A DNA stretch of 38,403 nt from JBKHJZ01 sp046537875 (GCA_046537875.1 JBKHJZ010000011.1:1-38403), one strand, 5' to 3'. Counted from the stretch's first letter, positions 23,692 to 32,286 are shown. Numbers and translations: made by a program. The notes: generated from the letters alone by a model not told the origin.

Positions 23692-23910
23692 GTGCTCGAC
23701 GACGGGACCTACGACGCCCTCGTGGTCGACGCCGAGGCCTCCGACGACGGCAGCATCGGCATCGACCTGACCATCGTGGCCGGTCCCGCGAAGGGCGAGG
23801 TGGTGAGCGTCCGGGCCCGCAACCTGGGGGGAGACCCGGCCGAGATGCTGGGCATCCCGGCCACGCTCACCGTCCGCGACGGGGAGCCCACGCTCCACCT
23901 CGAACCGTGA
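23692..23910 (+). CDS. Small conserved-looking protein of unknown function
   Basis: This 72-residue acidic protein starts at GTG 23692 and has a regular strand pattern (YDALVVDAEAS, IGIDLTIVAG, GEVVSVRARNL, IPATLTVRDGEPTLHLEP) suggesting a small beta-barrel or OB-like fold. GACACT ends 6 nt before the start. It ends 13 nt before the DUF429 gene, so the two are probably one transcript. I do not recognise the family. The even codon pattern and tight spacing support it being real. Confidence 0.65.
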   Translation: MLDDGTYDALVVDAEASDDGSIGIDLTIVAGPAKGEVVSVRARNLGGDPAEMLGIPATLTVRDGEPTLHLEP

Positions 23911-23923
23911 CCGGTGACCGGCG

Positions 23924-24616
23924 ATGAGCCCGGTCGCCGGGGTCGACGGCTGCCGGGGCGGCTGGGTGATCGCCCTGCTCGACGGCGGGGCGGAGGCGCC
24001 CGGCGGCCCGTCGTTCACGGTCACGCGCTCCCTCGGCCCGCTCGTCGCCGACGTCGCGACGGGACGGGTCGCCGCGGCCGCCGTCGACATGCCCATCGGC
24101 CTGCCCGACGCAGGCGTGCGCGCCTGCGACGTGGCGGCACGCGCCCGCCTGGGTGGCCGGCGGTCGGCGGTCTTCCCCGCACCGTCGCGCGCCGTGCTCG
24201 GCGCGCGTGACCATGCGGAAGCGATCGTGCGCGAGCGGGCGGCCTCCGGCCGTGGTCTGTCGCTACAGGCCTTCCGCCTCGTGCCCAAGGTGGCCGAGCT
24301 CGACGGCCTCGTCACCCCGGAGCTGCAGGACCGGTTGGTGGAGGCGCACCCCGAGCTGGCCTTCGCCCGCCTCGGCGGCGCACCGGCGGCGCACCCGAAG
24401 CGCACACCGGCGGGGCGTGGGGAGCGGCGGGCGCTGCTCGCGCGGGTCGGCCTCGCACCGGACCCCGACGTCCGCCTGCCGGGTGCGGCGTTCGACGACG
24501 TGCTCGACGCCGCGGTGCTCACCCTCACGGCCGCCCGGGTGCGGGACGGGGCCGCCGAGCACCTGGGCGACGGCGGTCGCGACACCCGGGGCCTGCGCAT
24601 GGAGATCGTGGTCTGA
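23924..24616 (+). CDS. DUF429 family protein (predicted RNase H-like nuclease)
   Basis: The 230-residue protein opens with VAGVDGCRGGWVIALLDG, the hallmark of DUF429 proteins, whose fold is predicted to be RNase H-like with the first Asp in the active site. Other family blocks are AAAVDMPIGLPDAGVRACDV, FPAPSRAVL, QAFRLVPKVAELD, EAHPELAFARLGG and FDDVLDAAVLTLTAAR with the late Asp residues. No experimentally proven role is known to me. ATG 23924 is chosen as the first codon before the core motif. It is probably co-transcribed with the 72-residue gene. Confidence 0.88.
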   Translation: MSPVAGVDGCRGGWVIALLDGGAEAPGGPSFTVTRSLGPLVADVATGRVAAAAVDMPIGLPDAGVRACDVAARARLGGRRSAVFPAPSRAVLGARDHAEAIVRERAASGRGLSLQAFRLVPKVAELDGLVTPELQDRLVEAHPELAFARLGGAPAAHPKRTPAGRGERRALLARVGLAPDPDVRLPGAAFDDVLDAAVLTLTAARVRDGAAEHLGDGGRDTRGLRMEIVV

Positions 24617-24696
24617 TCCGTGTGCGTGCGGGGGTGCGCGACCGCGGCCGGGCCACGGGAGCCCGGGCGGGTCCCTCCGGGGCACGGGCGAGCCCG

Positions 24697-25125
24697 TCAG
24701 CGGGCCGCCACCACCGCCTCACGCAACCGGGCGGCGACCGCCTCGGCCTCCCGGTCATCCGCATAGCGCGTCCGCGGCCAGAAGAAGCCCCGCAGTCCGT
24801 CCTTGCGGTTGCGGGGCACGACGTGCACGTGGAGGTGCGGCACGCTCTGGCTGACCCGGTTGTTCATCGCGACGAACGAGCCGGCGGCGCCGAGCGCCGA
24901 CTCCATCGCCCGGGACAGCACCTGGGCCCGGGTGAACAGCGGCCCGACCGTCCCGGCCGGCAGGTCGGCCAGTGTCTCGTGGTGCTCTCGCGGCGCCAGC
25001 AGCGTGTGCCCGGGGAACAGCGGGCGGCTGTCGAGGAAGGCGACGGCCACGTCGTCGTCGATCACCAGGTGGGCGGGCCGGTCCCCGGCCACGATCTCGC
25101 AGAACGCGCACGCCGGGGTCGCCAT
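24697..25125 (-). CDS. HIT family (histidine triad) nucleotide-binding protein
   Basis: The 142-residue protein has CAFCEIVAGDRPAHLV at the start, FPGHTLLAPREHHETLADL, and the histidine triad PHLHVHVVPR (His97, His99, His101; the last is the catalytic residue that accepts the nucleotide). HIT enzymes split nucleotide phosphoramidates, dinucleoside polyphosphates or similar. The C-x2-C pair at the N-terminus is common in the Hint/Fhit-like branch. ATG 25125 follows TAACCT by 7 nt. It is divergent from the amino-acid transporter operon. Confidence 0.92.
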   Translation of the reverse strand: MATPACAFCEIVAGDRPAHLVIDDDVAVAFLDSRPLFPGHTLLAPREHHETLADLPAGTVGPLFTRAQVLSRAMESALGAAGSFVAMNNRVSQSVPHLHVHVVPRNRKDGLRGFFWPRTRYADDREAEAVAARLREAVVAAR

Positions 25126-25132
25126 CCGCCCG

Positions 25133-25138
25133 AGGTTA
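25133..25138 (-). promoter_or_regulatory. TANNNT -10 box of a leaderless promoter (HIT gene)
   Basis: On the minus strand TAACCT is followed by seven bases and ATG 25125, with no ribosome site between. Confidence 0.4.
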
Positions 25139-25249
25139 CGCAGGCTCGTCCACCGCCCGCGCCGAACCGGCGACGCCAGCGGTGAACGAAGTGCGCAGCG
25201 CTTCCGACCGCCCGACGCCAAATCGCAACACACGAAAGCAGGCGGGCCC

Positions 25250-25274
25250 GCACGACGCGCGATTGGGGTCGTGC
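25250..25274. promoter_or_regulatory. Inverted repeat upstream of the amino-acid transporter operon
   Basis: GCACGAC (25250-25256) and GTCGTGC (25268-25274) form a perfect 7-bp inverted repeat with an 11-base spacer, in the 269-bp gap between the HIT gene and the binding-protein gene. It is a possible operator; no regulator can be named. Confidence 0.3.
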
Positions 25275-25394
25275 CCACTGACATCGAGCGTGGCAGCAGC
25301 TGCGAGGTCAGCGGTGCGACCCCGACCCCTTGCGACGCCATCCCGCGGGGCCACGGGTGGCCTTCTCGCCGGTGCTGCCGGCAAGGGGGGAGAC

Positions 25395-26543
25395 ATGGTC
25401 CGACGTACACGCATCCGGTGGCTCGCCTGTCTGGTCGCAGCCTTCGCTCTGCTCGCTGCCGCGTGCAGTGACGACGATGACGGGGGCGGGGCCGCAGACG
25501 GCGACGGCACCGAGGAGGCCGCCGGCACCGGCGGCGGTGGCGGCGAGGGCGGCCTGCTCCGCGAGGTGCAGGACAGGGGACAGTTGCAATGCGGCGTCAA
25601 CGACCAGGTGCCGGGTTTCGGCCTCGTCGACGAGGAGGGCGAGTTCTCGGGATTCGACATCGACTACTGCCGGGCCGTGGCCGCCGCGGTGCTCGGCGAC
25701 GCCGACGCCGTCGAGTTCACGCCACTCACCGCCGAGACACGCTTCACCGCCCTGCAGGCCGGTGACATCGACGTGCTGATCCGCAACACCACGTGGACGT
25801 CCACCCGGGACGGCACCGAGAACAGCCGGTTCCTGCTCACGACCTTCTACGACGGCCAGGGGATGATGGTGAACGCCGACTCCGACTTCCAGTCGATCGC
25901 CGACATGGACGGAACGACGATCTGCGTGCTGTCGGGGACGACCACCGAGCTCAACCTGTCGACGGCGGCCGCGCAGGCCGGGGTCGACATCGAGCCGCTC
26001 GTCTTCGACGACAACGAGCAGATCCAGCCGGCGTTCGAGGCGGGACAGTGCCAGGGTTGGACCTCGGACAAGTCGCAGCTCGCGGGCGTGCGGTCCGCCT
26101 GGCCCGACGGCCAGGGCGGGCCCGAGGCGTTGCGGGTCCTCGAGGAGACCTACTCGAAGGAGCCGCTCGGTCCGGTCGTCCTGGACGGCGACGACGAGTG
26201 GGCCGATGCCGTCAACTGGGCGATCATCGCGACGATCCAGGCCGAGGAGTTCGAGATCACCAGCGACAACGTCGAGGAGATGACGGGCAGCGACAACCTC
26301 GACATCCTGCGGTTCCTGGGCCAGCCGTTCCCCGACCCCGACGACCCGGGCTCGGAGGCCCCGCCGCTCGACGCCGGGCTCGGGCTCGACCCCGACTTCG
26401 CGGTCAACGTGATCTCCCAGGTGGGCAACTACGCCGAGATCTACGACCGCAACGTCGGCCCCGACACGGCGCTCGGGCTCGAGCGCGGCGTCAACGCCCT
26501 GTGGACCGACGGAGGGTTGCTGTATCCGCCGCCGTACCGGTGA
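25395..26543 (+). CDS. Polar amino-acid ABC transporter substrate-binding lipoprotein (AapJ-like)
   Basis: The 382-residue protein has a lipoprotein signal (RRTRIRWLACLVAAFALLAAAC, Cys24), then an acidic Gly-rich linker, then an SBP family 3 domain: RGQLQCGVNDQVPGFGLVDE, FSGFDIDYCRAVAAAVLGDA, VEFTPLTAETRFTALQAGDI, DVLIRNTTWTSTRD. The NTTWT segment and length match the general L-amino-acid binding protein AapJ/BztA. It binds amino acids outside the membrane for the permeases downstream. ATG 25395 follows AAGGGGGGAGAC. It is the first gene of a four-gene operon. Confidence 0.92.
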   Translation: MVRRTRIRWLACLVAAFALLAAACSDDDDGGGAADGDGTEEAAGTGGGGGEGGLLREVQDRGQLQCGVNDQVPGFGLVDEEGEFSGFDIDYCRAVAAAVLGDADAVEFTPLTAETRFTALQAGDIDVLIRNTTWTSTRDGTENSRFLLTTFYDGQGMMVNADSDFQSIADMDGTTICVLSGTTTELNLSTAAAQAGVDIEPLVFDDNEQIQPAFEAGQCQGWTSDKSQLAGVRSAWPDGQGGPEALRVLEETYSKEPLGPVVLDGDDEWADAVNWAIIATIQAEEFEITSDNVEEMTGSDNLDILRFLGQPFPDPDDPGSEAPPLDAGLGLDPDFAVNVISQVGNYAEIYDRNVGPDTALGLERGVNALWTDGGLLYPPPYR

Positions 26544-26562
26544 TGAGATGACCACCTCCGCG

Positions 26563-26576
26563 TGAGGGCAACCTCA
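26563..26576 (+). promoter_or_regulatory. Small hairpin with GCAA loop before the first permease gene
   Basis: TGAGG (26563-26567), loop GCAA and CCTCA (26572-26576) form a perfect short stem-loop ending 4 nt before ATG 26581. The GAGG in its left arm is the only ribosome-site-like sequence there. It may lower translation of the permease relative to the binding protein, or stabilise the upstream message. Confidence 0.3.
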
Positions 26577-26580
26577 TTCG

Positions 26581-27741
26581 ATGGCGACGACGACCGCGAC
26601 CGGCACCCGTCCGCCCTTGTGGCGCGACGTGCGCGTGCTGCGGGTCGCCTTCCAGGTGGCCGTGCTGGCCGCGGTCGTCGCCTTCGCGTCCTACCTGTAC
26701 GACAACCTGCGGGCCAACGACGTCGAGTTCGACTTCGGCTTCCTCGACCAACAGGCCGGGTTCACCGTCGCCTACACCGATCTGGGCCCGTCCGACACGA
26801 TCCTCCAGGCCATCCTCACCGGCCTGCGCAACACCATCACGGTGGCGCTGGTGGGCAACGTGCTCACCCTCGTCCTCGGGACGCTGATCGGCATCGCCCG
26901 GCTGTCGGGCAACTGGGTCGTCCGCCGGGTCGCCGGCGTCTACGTCGAGGCGCTGCGCAACGTCCCGCCGCTGTTGGTGATCATCTTCGTCAACTCGGCG
27001 GCGTTGACCACGCTGCCGCCCATCGATGAGGCCAACCAGCTCGGAGGGCTGCTGGTCGCGTCGGTCTCGGAGTTCGGCGTCGTGTCGCCGGCCGACGGCG
27101 GCAACGGCGGGCCCTACCTGGTGCTGCTGGCCGCAGGTGTGGCGGCGGCGCTGGCGCTCGGTGGGTGGCGCCGGCGGGTCGAGGACCGCACCGGTGCCCC
27201 CGCGCACCCGTTGGTGTGGGGCGGCGGCCTGCTGCTGGCGGTCGGTGCCGCCGGCTACCTGGCCCTGGGATCGCCGATCGTGCTGTCGCACCCGGAGGTG
27301 GAGGGACTGAGGATCGTGGGCGGCGCCCGCATGGGCCTGCCGTTCGTGGCGGTGCTGGTCGGGCTGGTCATGTACACGTCGACGCACGTGGCGGAGATCG
27401 TGCGAGGGTCGATCCTGGCCGTCCCCCGGGGCCAGACCGAGGCGGCCGGCGCCATCGGCCTGTCCCCGTCGCAGCGGCTGCGCCATGTCGTGTTGCCGCA
27501 GGCGTTCCGCATCGCCACGCCGCCGATCATCAACCAGTTCCTCAACCTGACCAAGAACACGTCGCTGGGCGTCGCGGTCGCGTTCGCCGAGCTCATGCGG
27601 GTCACCAACACCGTGATCGGCAACGGCAATCCGGCGGTCCCGGCGATCATGGTGGCGATGGGCCTGTACCTGGCGGTGTCCCTCGCGATCTCGCTGGTCT
27701 CGAACGTCGCTCACCACCGCCTGCGCCTGGTGGAACGCTGA
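26581..27741 (+). CDS. Amino-acid ABC transporter permease (AapQ-like)
   Basis: The 386-residue inner-membrane protein has one N-terminal membrane segment, a periplasmic stretch, and a HisM-type permease domain from about residue 80. The ATPase-contacting EAA loop is RGQTEAAGAIGLSPSQRLRH, near residue 280, followed by VVLPQAFRIATPPIINQFL. As in AapQ/BztB it is longer than simple HisQ permeases, because an insert of membrane segments (residues 170-250) splits the domain. ATG 26581 follows a small hairpin. It overlaps the next gene by one base (TGATG at 27739-27743). Confidence 0.9.
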   Translation: MATTTATGTRPPLWRDVRVLRVAFQVAVLAAVVAFASYLYDNLRANDVEFDFGFLDQQAGFTVAYTDLGPSDTILQAILTGLRNTITVALVGNVLTLVLGTLIGIARLSGNWVVRRVAGVYVEALRNVPPLLVIIFVNSAALTTLPPIDEANQLGGLLVASVSEFGVVSPADGGNGGPYLVLLAAGVAAALALGGWRRRVEDRTGAPAHPLVWGGGLLLAVGAAGYLALGSPIVLSHPEVEGLRIVGGARMGLPFVAVLVGLVMYTSTHVAEIVRGSILAVPRGQTEAAGAIGLSPSQRLRHVVLPQAFRIATPPIINQFLNLTKNTSLGVAVAFAELMRVTNTVIGNGNPAVPAIMVAMGLYLAVSLAISLVSNVAHHRLRLVER

Positions 27742-29033
27742 TGGCAGCGTCCAGCGAGGTCCTGGCCGAGCCGCTGGCGCCGGCGCCCGAGCCCGAACCG
27801 CCCGCGCGCGGGCTCACCCCCCGGGCCTGGGTGCGGACCAACCTGGCCTCGAGCCCGCTCAACGCCGCGCTGACGCTGGTGATCGGCGTCGGGGCGGGCT
27901 GGATCGTGTACCGGTTGGCCCGCTGGGTCTTCGTCACCGCCGAGTGGACGGTGGTGCGCGTCAACCTCCGGCTGTTCATGGTCGGCCTCTTCCCGGCCGA
28001 GGAGCTGTGGCGGCTCTGGGTGGCGGGGTACCTCCTCGTGGCCACGGTGGGCCTGGCCGGGGGCGTTCTGGCCGCGAGCACGCGCCCGGTGCCCGGAACC
28101 GGCGACGACGGGGGCATCGCCATCGATGCCCGGCCGGGCCGCCGGGTGGTGGCGGCGCTGCACCGGTTCTGGCCGGCGGTGCTGGCGGTGGCGGTGATCC
28201 TCGGCTTCACGCGCACGGTGCTACCGACGTTGGGGACGCTCGGACTCGTGGTGATGGCGCTGGCCGCAGGCGCCGTGGGCGCCCGCCTCCCCCGGCGGTT
28301 CCACCGCTGGGTGTGGCTCGTGGTCGTCGCCGGAATCCTGGCCGGGCTCCAGGTGATCACCGCCGGAGACGACGGCGTCGGCTGGGACGACTGGGGCGGG
28401 CTGCTGCTCACCGTGGCGGCCACGATCGCCGGCATCGCCCTGGCCTTCCCGCTCGGCCTGCTGCTGGCACTCGGCCGGCGTTCGTCGCTGCCCGGGCTCC
28501 GGGTCGTCTCCACCGCCTACGTCGAGCTGTTCCGGGCGGTGCCGCTGGTCACCCTGCTGTTCCTCGGCAACTTCATGATCGGCTTCATGTTCCCGACGAC
28601 CGTGGAGCCGCCCAGCTTCCTCGTGCGTGCGGTCATCGCCATCACCCTGTTCACGGCGGCCTACATCGCGGAGATCGTGCGGGGTGGGCTGCACGCCGTG
28701 CCCCGGGGCCAGATCGAGGCGGCGCAGGCGGTGGGCCTGTCACCGGTCGGTGTGATGCGTCTGGTGGTGCTGCCCCAGGCGCTGCGGGCCGTGATCCCGG
28801 CGATGGTGGGGCAGTTCATCAGCCTGTTCAAGGACACGTCGCTGCTCTTCATCCTCGGCTTCATCGAGCTGCTCGGTGTGGTCAACTTCGCCGTCCAGCA
28901 GGACGCGTTCCGCGGCCAGGGCCTCCGCCCGGTGGCCCTGGCGTTCGTCGGCCTCGTCTATTGGGCCGGCTCGTCGACGATGGCCCGCGAGAGCCGGCGA
29001 CTGGAGCGCCGCCTGGGAGTGGGGGAACGATGA
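27741..29033 (+). CDS. Amino-acid ABC transporter permease (AapM-like)
   Basis: The 430-residue partner permease has a proline-rich cytoplasmic N-terminus, several extra membrane segments in the first half, and a C-terminal HisM-type domain with PLGLLLALGRRSSLPGLR, STAYVELFRAVPLVTLLFLG and the EAA loop RGQIEAAQAVGLSPVGVMRL, then VVLPQALRAVIPAMVGQFIS. It forms a heterodimer channel with the preceding protein. ATG 27741 overlaps the AapQ-like stop, and its own stop overlaps the ATPase start as ATGA (29030-29033), so translation of all three is coupled. Confidence 0.9.
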   Translation: MAASSEVLAEPLAPAPEPEPPARGLTPRAWVRTNLASSPLNAALTLVIGVGAGWIVYRLARWVFVTAEWTVVRVNLRLFMVGLFPAEELWRLWVAGYLLVATVGLAGGVLAASTRPVPGTGDDGGIAIDARPGRRVVAALHRFWPAVLAVAVILGFTRTVLPTLGTLGLVVMALAAGAVGARLPRRFHRWVWLVVVAGILAGLQVITAGDDGVGWDDWGGLLLTVAATIAGIALAFPLGLLLALGRRSSLPGLRVVSTAYVELFRAVPLVTLLFLGNFMIGFMFPTTVEPPSFLVRAVIAITLFTAAYIAEIVRGGLHAVPRGQIEAAQAVGLSPVGVMRLVVLPQALRAVIPAMVGQFISLFKDTSLLFILGFIELLGVVNFAVQQDAFRGQGLRPVALAFVGLVYWAGSSTMARESRRLERRLGVGER

Positions 29034-29830
29034 CCCAGCCGACCGAGCAGGAGCACGACGAGGATCCGGGGGTGCTCGCCACCGAGGCGGGACCGACCGG
29101 CGGGGCGATCATCGAGTGCGAGGGCGTCGAGAAGTGGTTCGGACGCTTCCAGGCACTCCGGGGCATCGACCTGACGGTGGCGCGCCAGGAGGTGGTGGTG
29201 GTGATCGGCCCGTCCGGCTCGGGCAAGTCGACGTTCATCCGCTGCATCAACCGCCTCGAGCCCCACGACCGGGGGCGCATCGTCGTGGACGGCACCGAGC
29301 TGAACGACGATGTCCGCCGCATCGCCGAGGTGCGGCGCGAGGTGGGCATGGTCTTCCAGTCGTTCAACCTGTTCCCGCACCTCACCGTGCTCGACAACGT
29401 CACGCTCGGACCCCGGAAGGTCCGGCGGTGGCCCCGACGGCGGGCCGACGAGGTGGCTCGGGAGATGCTCGAGCGGGTCAGGATCCCCGAGCAGGCGGCG
29501 AAGTACCCGGGTCAGCTCTCCGGCGGCCAGCAGCAGCGTGTGGCCATCGCGCGTGCGCTGGCCATGCAGCCGAAGATCATGCTGTTCGACGAGCCCACGT
29601 CGGCGCTCGACCCGGAGATGATCGCCGAGGTGCTCGACGTCATGCGCGAGCTGGCCACGTCGGGCATGACGATGATCGTGATCACCCACGAGATGGGCTT
29701 CGCCCGCGAGGTTGCCGACCGGGTGGTGTTCATGGCCGACGGTGAGGTGGTGGAGGAGGGCACGCCGCAGCACTTCTTCGAGAACCCGACCGAGGACAGG
29801 ACCCGCCTGTTCCTCGACCAGATCCTCTGA
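29030..29830 (+). CDS. Amino-acid ABC transporter ATP-binding protein (AapP/GlnQ-like)
   Basis: The 266-residue ATPase drives the transporter encoded by the three genes before it. It has Walker A VIGPSGSGKSTFIRCINRLE, Q-loop GMVFQSFNLFPHLTVLDNVT, the signature QLSGGQQQRVAIARALAMQP, Walker B IMLFDEPTSALDPEM and the switch His in VITHEMGFAREVADRVVFM. These exact forms are typical of polar amino-acid importers. The first 25 residues are acidic and variable. It is the last gene of the operon; two short stem-loops follow the stop. Confidence 0.96.
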   Translation: MTQPTEQEHDEDPGVLATEAGPTGGAIIECEGVEKWFGRFQALRGIDLTVARQEVVVVIGPSGSGKSTFIRCINRLEPHDRGRIVVDGTELNDDVRRIAEVRREVGMVFQSFNLFPHLTVLDNVTLGPRKVRRWPRRRADEVAREMLERVRIPEQAAKYPGQLSGGQQQRVAIARALAMQPKIMLFDEPTSALDPEMIAEVLDVMRELATSGMTMIVITHEMGFAREVADRVVFMADGEVVEEGTPQHFFENPTEDRTRLFLDQIL

Positions 29831-29844
29831 TCGTCCTGCGCTGA

Positions 29845-29878
29845 GGACCGACGGTCCGCGACCCGGGCGCCGGGGGTC
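29845..29878 (+). terminator. Two stem-loops after the amino-acid transporter operon
   Basis: GGACC-GAC-GGTCC (29845-29857) and a GC-rich stem from GACCC (29860-29864) to GGGTC (29874-29878) start 15 nt after the stop of the ATPase gene. There is no T-tract, as is common for actinobacterial terminator candidates. Confidence 0.35.
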
Positions 29879-29919
29879 CGTAGCCTGACGCGGTCACGCT
29901 GCGCCCGTAGGGAGGGGAC

Positions 29920-30579
29920 ATGCAGGGTCGGCCGCCGATCTACGGCCTCGACATCGAGACCGACACCAGCATCGACGGCCTCGATCCGGCGGTGGCCCCG
30001 GTGATCGCCGTCGCACTGTCGGGTCCGGCGGGCGACGAGATCTTCGACGGCGCCGAGCCCGACCTGATCCGGGCGGTCGACCGGCGGCTGGCGCAGCTGC
30101 CACCGGGCGTCATCGCCACGTGGAACGGTGCCGCGTTCGACCTGCCCTTCCTCGCCGACCGGGCGCACTGGCACGGCCTGACGCTGGCGCTCCGGGTGCT
30201 GGTCGACCCCGTCATCCCGCTGCGCCACCGACCGCTGCGCGGCCATCCGGGTGCCTACCGCGCCTCGTGGCACGGGCACCGCCACCTCGACACCTACCGC
30301 CTCTACCGGGGCGACGTGGGACCGGCGCTCCGGGTGTCCTGCTCGCTGAAGGCCATCGCCCGCCTGGTCGGCCTGAGCCCCGTGGAGGTCGACCGCGAGC
30401 ACCTCCACGACCTCGACGCCCCCGCGCTGCACGCCTACGTGGCGAGCGACGCCCGCCTGGCGCGCGTGCTGGCGGAGCGGCGCTGGCCGGGTGCCGGGCT
30501 GTTCGTCGACCCCACCGTCGGGGCGGACCACCCCGGGGACTGTCAGAGGCCGCCGGTACCGTCTCCTGCGGGTTCGTGA
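29920..30579 (+). CDS. DEDDy-type 3'-5' exonuclease-like protein
   Basis: The 219-residue protein has an RNase H-like exonuclease core: YGLDIETDTS (Asp11, Glu13), ATWNGAAFDLPFL (Asp74) and YVASDARLARVL (Tyr173, Asp177), the four metal-binding acidic residues and the Tyr of the DEDDy class found in proofreading domains. No polymerase part is attached. It could trim DNA or RNA ends. The last 35 residues are proline-rich and unlike the family. ATG 29920 has GGGAGGGG just upstream. It is a separate unit after the transporter operon. Confidence 0.78.
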   Translation: MQGRPPIYGLDIETDTSIDGLDPAVAPVIAVALSGPAGDEIFDGAEPDLIRAVDRRLAQLPPGVIATWNGAAFDLPFLADRAHWHGLTLALRVLVDPVIPLRHRPLRGHPGAYRASWHGHRHLDTYRLYRGDVGPALRVSCSLKAIARLVGLSPVEVDREHLHDLDAPALHAYVASDARLARVLAERRWPGAGLFVDPTVGADHPGDCQRPPVPSPAGS

Positions 30580-30654
30580 TCCCCCACCGGCACCGACCGG
30601 GCTGCGATCGCCGTGAAGCCCCCACCACGGCTCCGCAGCCAGGAGGTGGTGCCC

Positions 30655-31746
30655 GTGCGCCCGACCCACGGCCCCGACCCCGATCCCCGTGATCACGCCC
30701 GCCACGATCCCCGGTCCCACCCGCCCGGCCGCGAGGCCGACGACGCGTCCGAGCCCCACCGTCCGGGTGCCGATCAGCCCGATCCCCCGGGTCCCGGCCA
30801 GCCGGTCGGTGCCGGTGGCCCCGGCGACGGACCGCTCTGGACCTTCGCCCGAGCCGCCGACGCCACCGCGGCCGACGCCTCCCCCGACGACGGTGCCCTG
30901 GTGCGCGTCGTCAGCCGAGCGGGCGCCCCGGTCGGCCAGCTTGCGTGGCTCCCGCTGGCCGGCCGCCATCCGCTCGACCTCCTCCTCGGCTTCGTGGCCC
31001 CCGACGACTGGACGGCGGTCGGGGTCTGCTGCTCCGGGCGGGCGTACGGGCTCGACGCCCCCGGGGCGGAGGCGGCCCGGGGCGCCGGCACGGGAAGCGA
31101 CCCGGCCGCCGGGTCGGCCTCGCAGGCGGCGCAGGGCCCGGCCCCAGCGCCCGCGGCGGTGCGCATCACGATGCTGCTCGACCGCGACGGCGCGAGCGCC
31201 GGGCTCCTCCGCCGGGGCGACGAGGTCATCCCGCTTCCCGGCAACCCCGAGGGCACCGTGGCCGACGCCTGCCGGCGGGCGCTCGGCCTGCCCACCGCCC
31301 CGCCCCCCGACTCCACGGCCTGGCTCTGGACGGTGGTCTGGCTCGACCGCCTGGTGGAGCTCGCCAGCGGAGGCACGCGGTGGCGCGGGCCCGGCGCCGC
31401 CTGGGAGCAGATCGTGTCGCTGCACCCCGCCGTCGGTCCGGCCGCGACGGCGGTGCCGCGCACATCCGCCGGCGTCGCCGACATCGCCGCCCGCACCGGG
31501 CTGCTGGCGGCGGCGTGGCCGTGGCGGCGGCTGCGCCAGGATCCGACGGCCCTCGACGCCCCGGGCATGGAGATGCCGGTTCGCCTGGCCGACTGGATGG
31601 ACGACGGCATGTGGGCCCGGGCCGTGCTCGGCGCCCTTCCGTCCGTGGGCGACCTGCTCGATGCGGTCGGCGCACTGCTCCCACCCGCGCTGGCCGAACA
31701 CGTGGCGGCGGCGGTCGAGCGGTCGGTCGGCGACGGTGACAGGTGA
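30655..31746 (+). CDS. Unrecognised actinobacterial protein with disordered N-terminus
   Basis: The 363-residue protein has about 60 N-terminal residues rich in Pro, Asp, His and Arg (RPTHGPDPDPRDHARHD), likely disordered. A mixed domain follows (ALVRVVSRAGAPVGQLAWLP, DWTAVGVCCSGRAYGLD, VRITMLLDRDGASAGLLRRG), then a helical, Trp-rich C-terminal part (STAWLWTVVWLDRLVELA, LLAAAWPWRRLRQDPT). GTG 30655 is chosen because AGGAGG lies 8 nt upstream; an earlier GTG at 30613 is possible. No enzyme motif is seen. It converges on the next gene with 11 bp between. Confidence 0.65.
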   Translation: MRPTHGPDPDPRDHARHDPRSHPPGREADDASEPHRPGADQPDPPGPGQPVGAGGPGDGPLWTFARAADATAADASPDDGALVRVVSRAGAPVGQLAWLPLAGRHPLDLLLGFVAPDDWTAVGVCCSGRAYGLDAPGAEAARGAGTGSDPAAGSASQAAQGPAPAPAAVRITMLLDRDGASAGLLRRGDEVIPLPGNPEGTVADACRRALGLPTAPPPDSTAWLWTVVWLDRLVELASGGTRWRGPGAAWEQIVSLHPAVGPAATAVPRTSAGVADIAARTGLLAAAWPWRRLRQDPTALDAPGMEMPVRLADWMDDGMWARAVLGALPSVGDLLDAVGALLPPALAEHVAAAVERSVGDGDR

Positions 31747-31757
31747 GTGCGGCCGCG

Positions 31758-32231
31758 TCAGCAGGCCCGGCGGACGCTGCCGGTCCGGCCCACCAGTGCG
31801 GTCGCCGGCATCAGCGACTCGGCCGGGTCCACCCCGGGCCAGAAGCTCGCGAGCTCCTCCGCGAACGACGCACTGGCCGCGCACTCCGACGCCAGCGCCC
31901 CCAGCAGACCCCGCACCAGCACCCGGTAGAACGGGCGGGCCGCGTCCGGCATGCGGGTTGCGCGTCGGCACTGCTCCGAGGCGTTCAGCTCCATGGTCAG
32001 CCGGTGGAACGCGTGGACCACGAACGAGAGCTCCTCGTGCGAGGTGTCGGTCGACCACCGCGTCTCCGAGCAGCTGCGGGCCCGGCGCTCGACGCCCGAC
32101 AGGAAGCTCGTGAACTCCTCACGGACGGTGCTGGGAACCACGTTCGACTGCGGGGTCGCGAGCACCTCCCGGGCATACGCGACCCACGCCAACGCGCTCG
32201 CCGACGGGCAAGGCCCCAGCTCCACCAGCAC
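31758..32231 (-). CDS. Unrecognised helical protein
   Basis: The 157-residue, mostly helical protein starts LVELGPCPSASALAWVAYAR and contains SFLSGVERRARSCSETRW, ELSFVVHAFHRLTMELNA and FAEELASFWPGVDPAESL. The frame is open much further upstream, but that part lies inside the CoA-transferase gene. GTG 32231 is chosen since TACAGT ends 7 nt before it. No family is recognised, and codon pattern is the only evidence besides the promoter. It follows the CoA-transferase gene by 55 bp and may have its own promoter. Confidence 0.5.
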   Translation of the reverse strand: MLVELGPCPSASALAWVAYAREVLATPQSNVVPSTVREEFTSFLSGVERRARSCSETRWSTDTSHEELSFVVHAFHRLTMELNASEQCRRATRMPDAARPFYRVLVRGLLGALASECAASASFAEELASFWPGVDPAESLMPATALVGRTGSVRRAC

Positions 32232-32238
32232 GATCCCG

Positions 32239-32244
32239 ACTGTA
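32239..32244 (-). promoter_or_regulatory. TANNNT -10 box of a leaderless promoter (157-residue protein)
   Basis: On the minus strand TACAGT is followed by seven bases and GTG 32231. It is one of few AT-containing spots in this gap. Confidence 0.4.
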
Positions 32245-32286
32245 TGCCCCGGTGCGAGCCGTGCCAACCCCCCAAATGCACCGCGC

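Noticed and set aside
25225..25245. GlnR nitrogen-regulator site (GCAAC-ACAC-GAAAG) before the amino-acid transporter
   Set aside because: The spacing between the two half-motifs is 4 rather than 6 and several consensus bases are missing.
30580..30654. Earlier GTG start (30613) for the protein ending at 31746
   Set aside because: The later GTG 30655 has AGGAGG at proper spacing and the extra 14 residues would contain that ribosome site.
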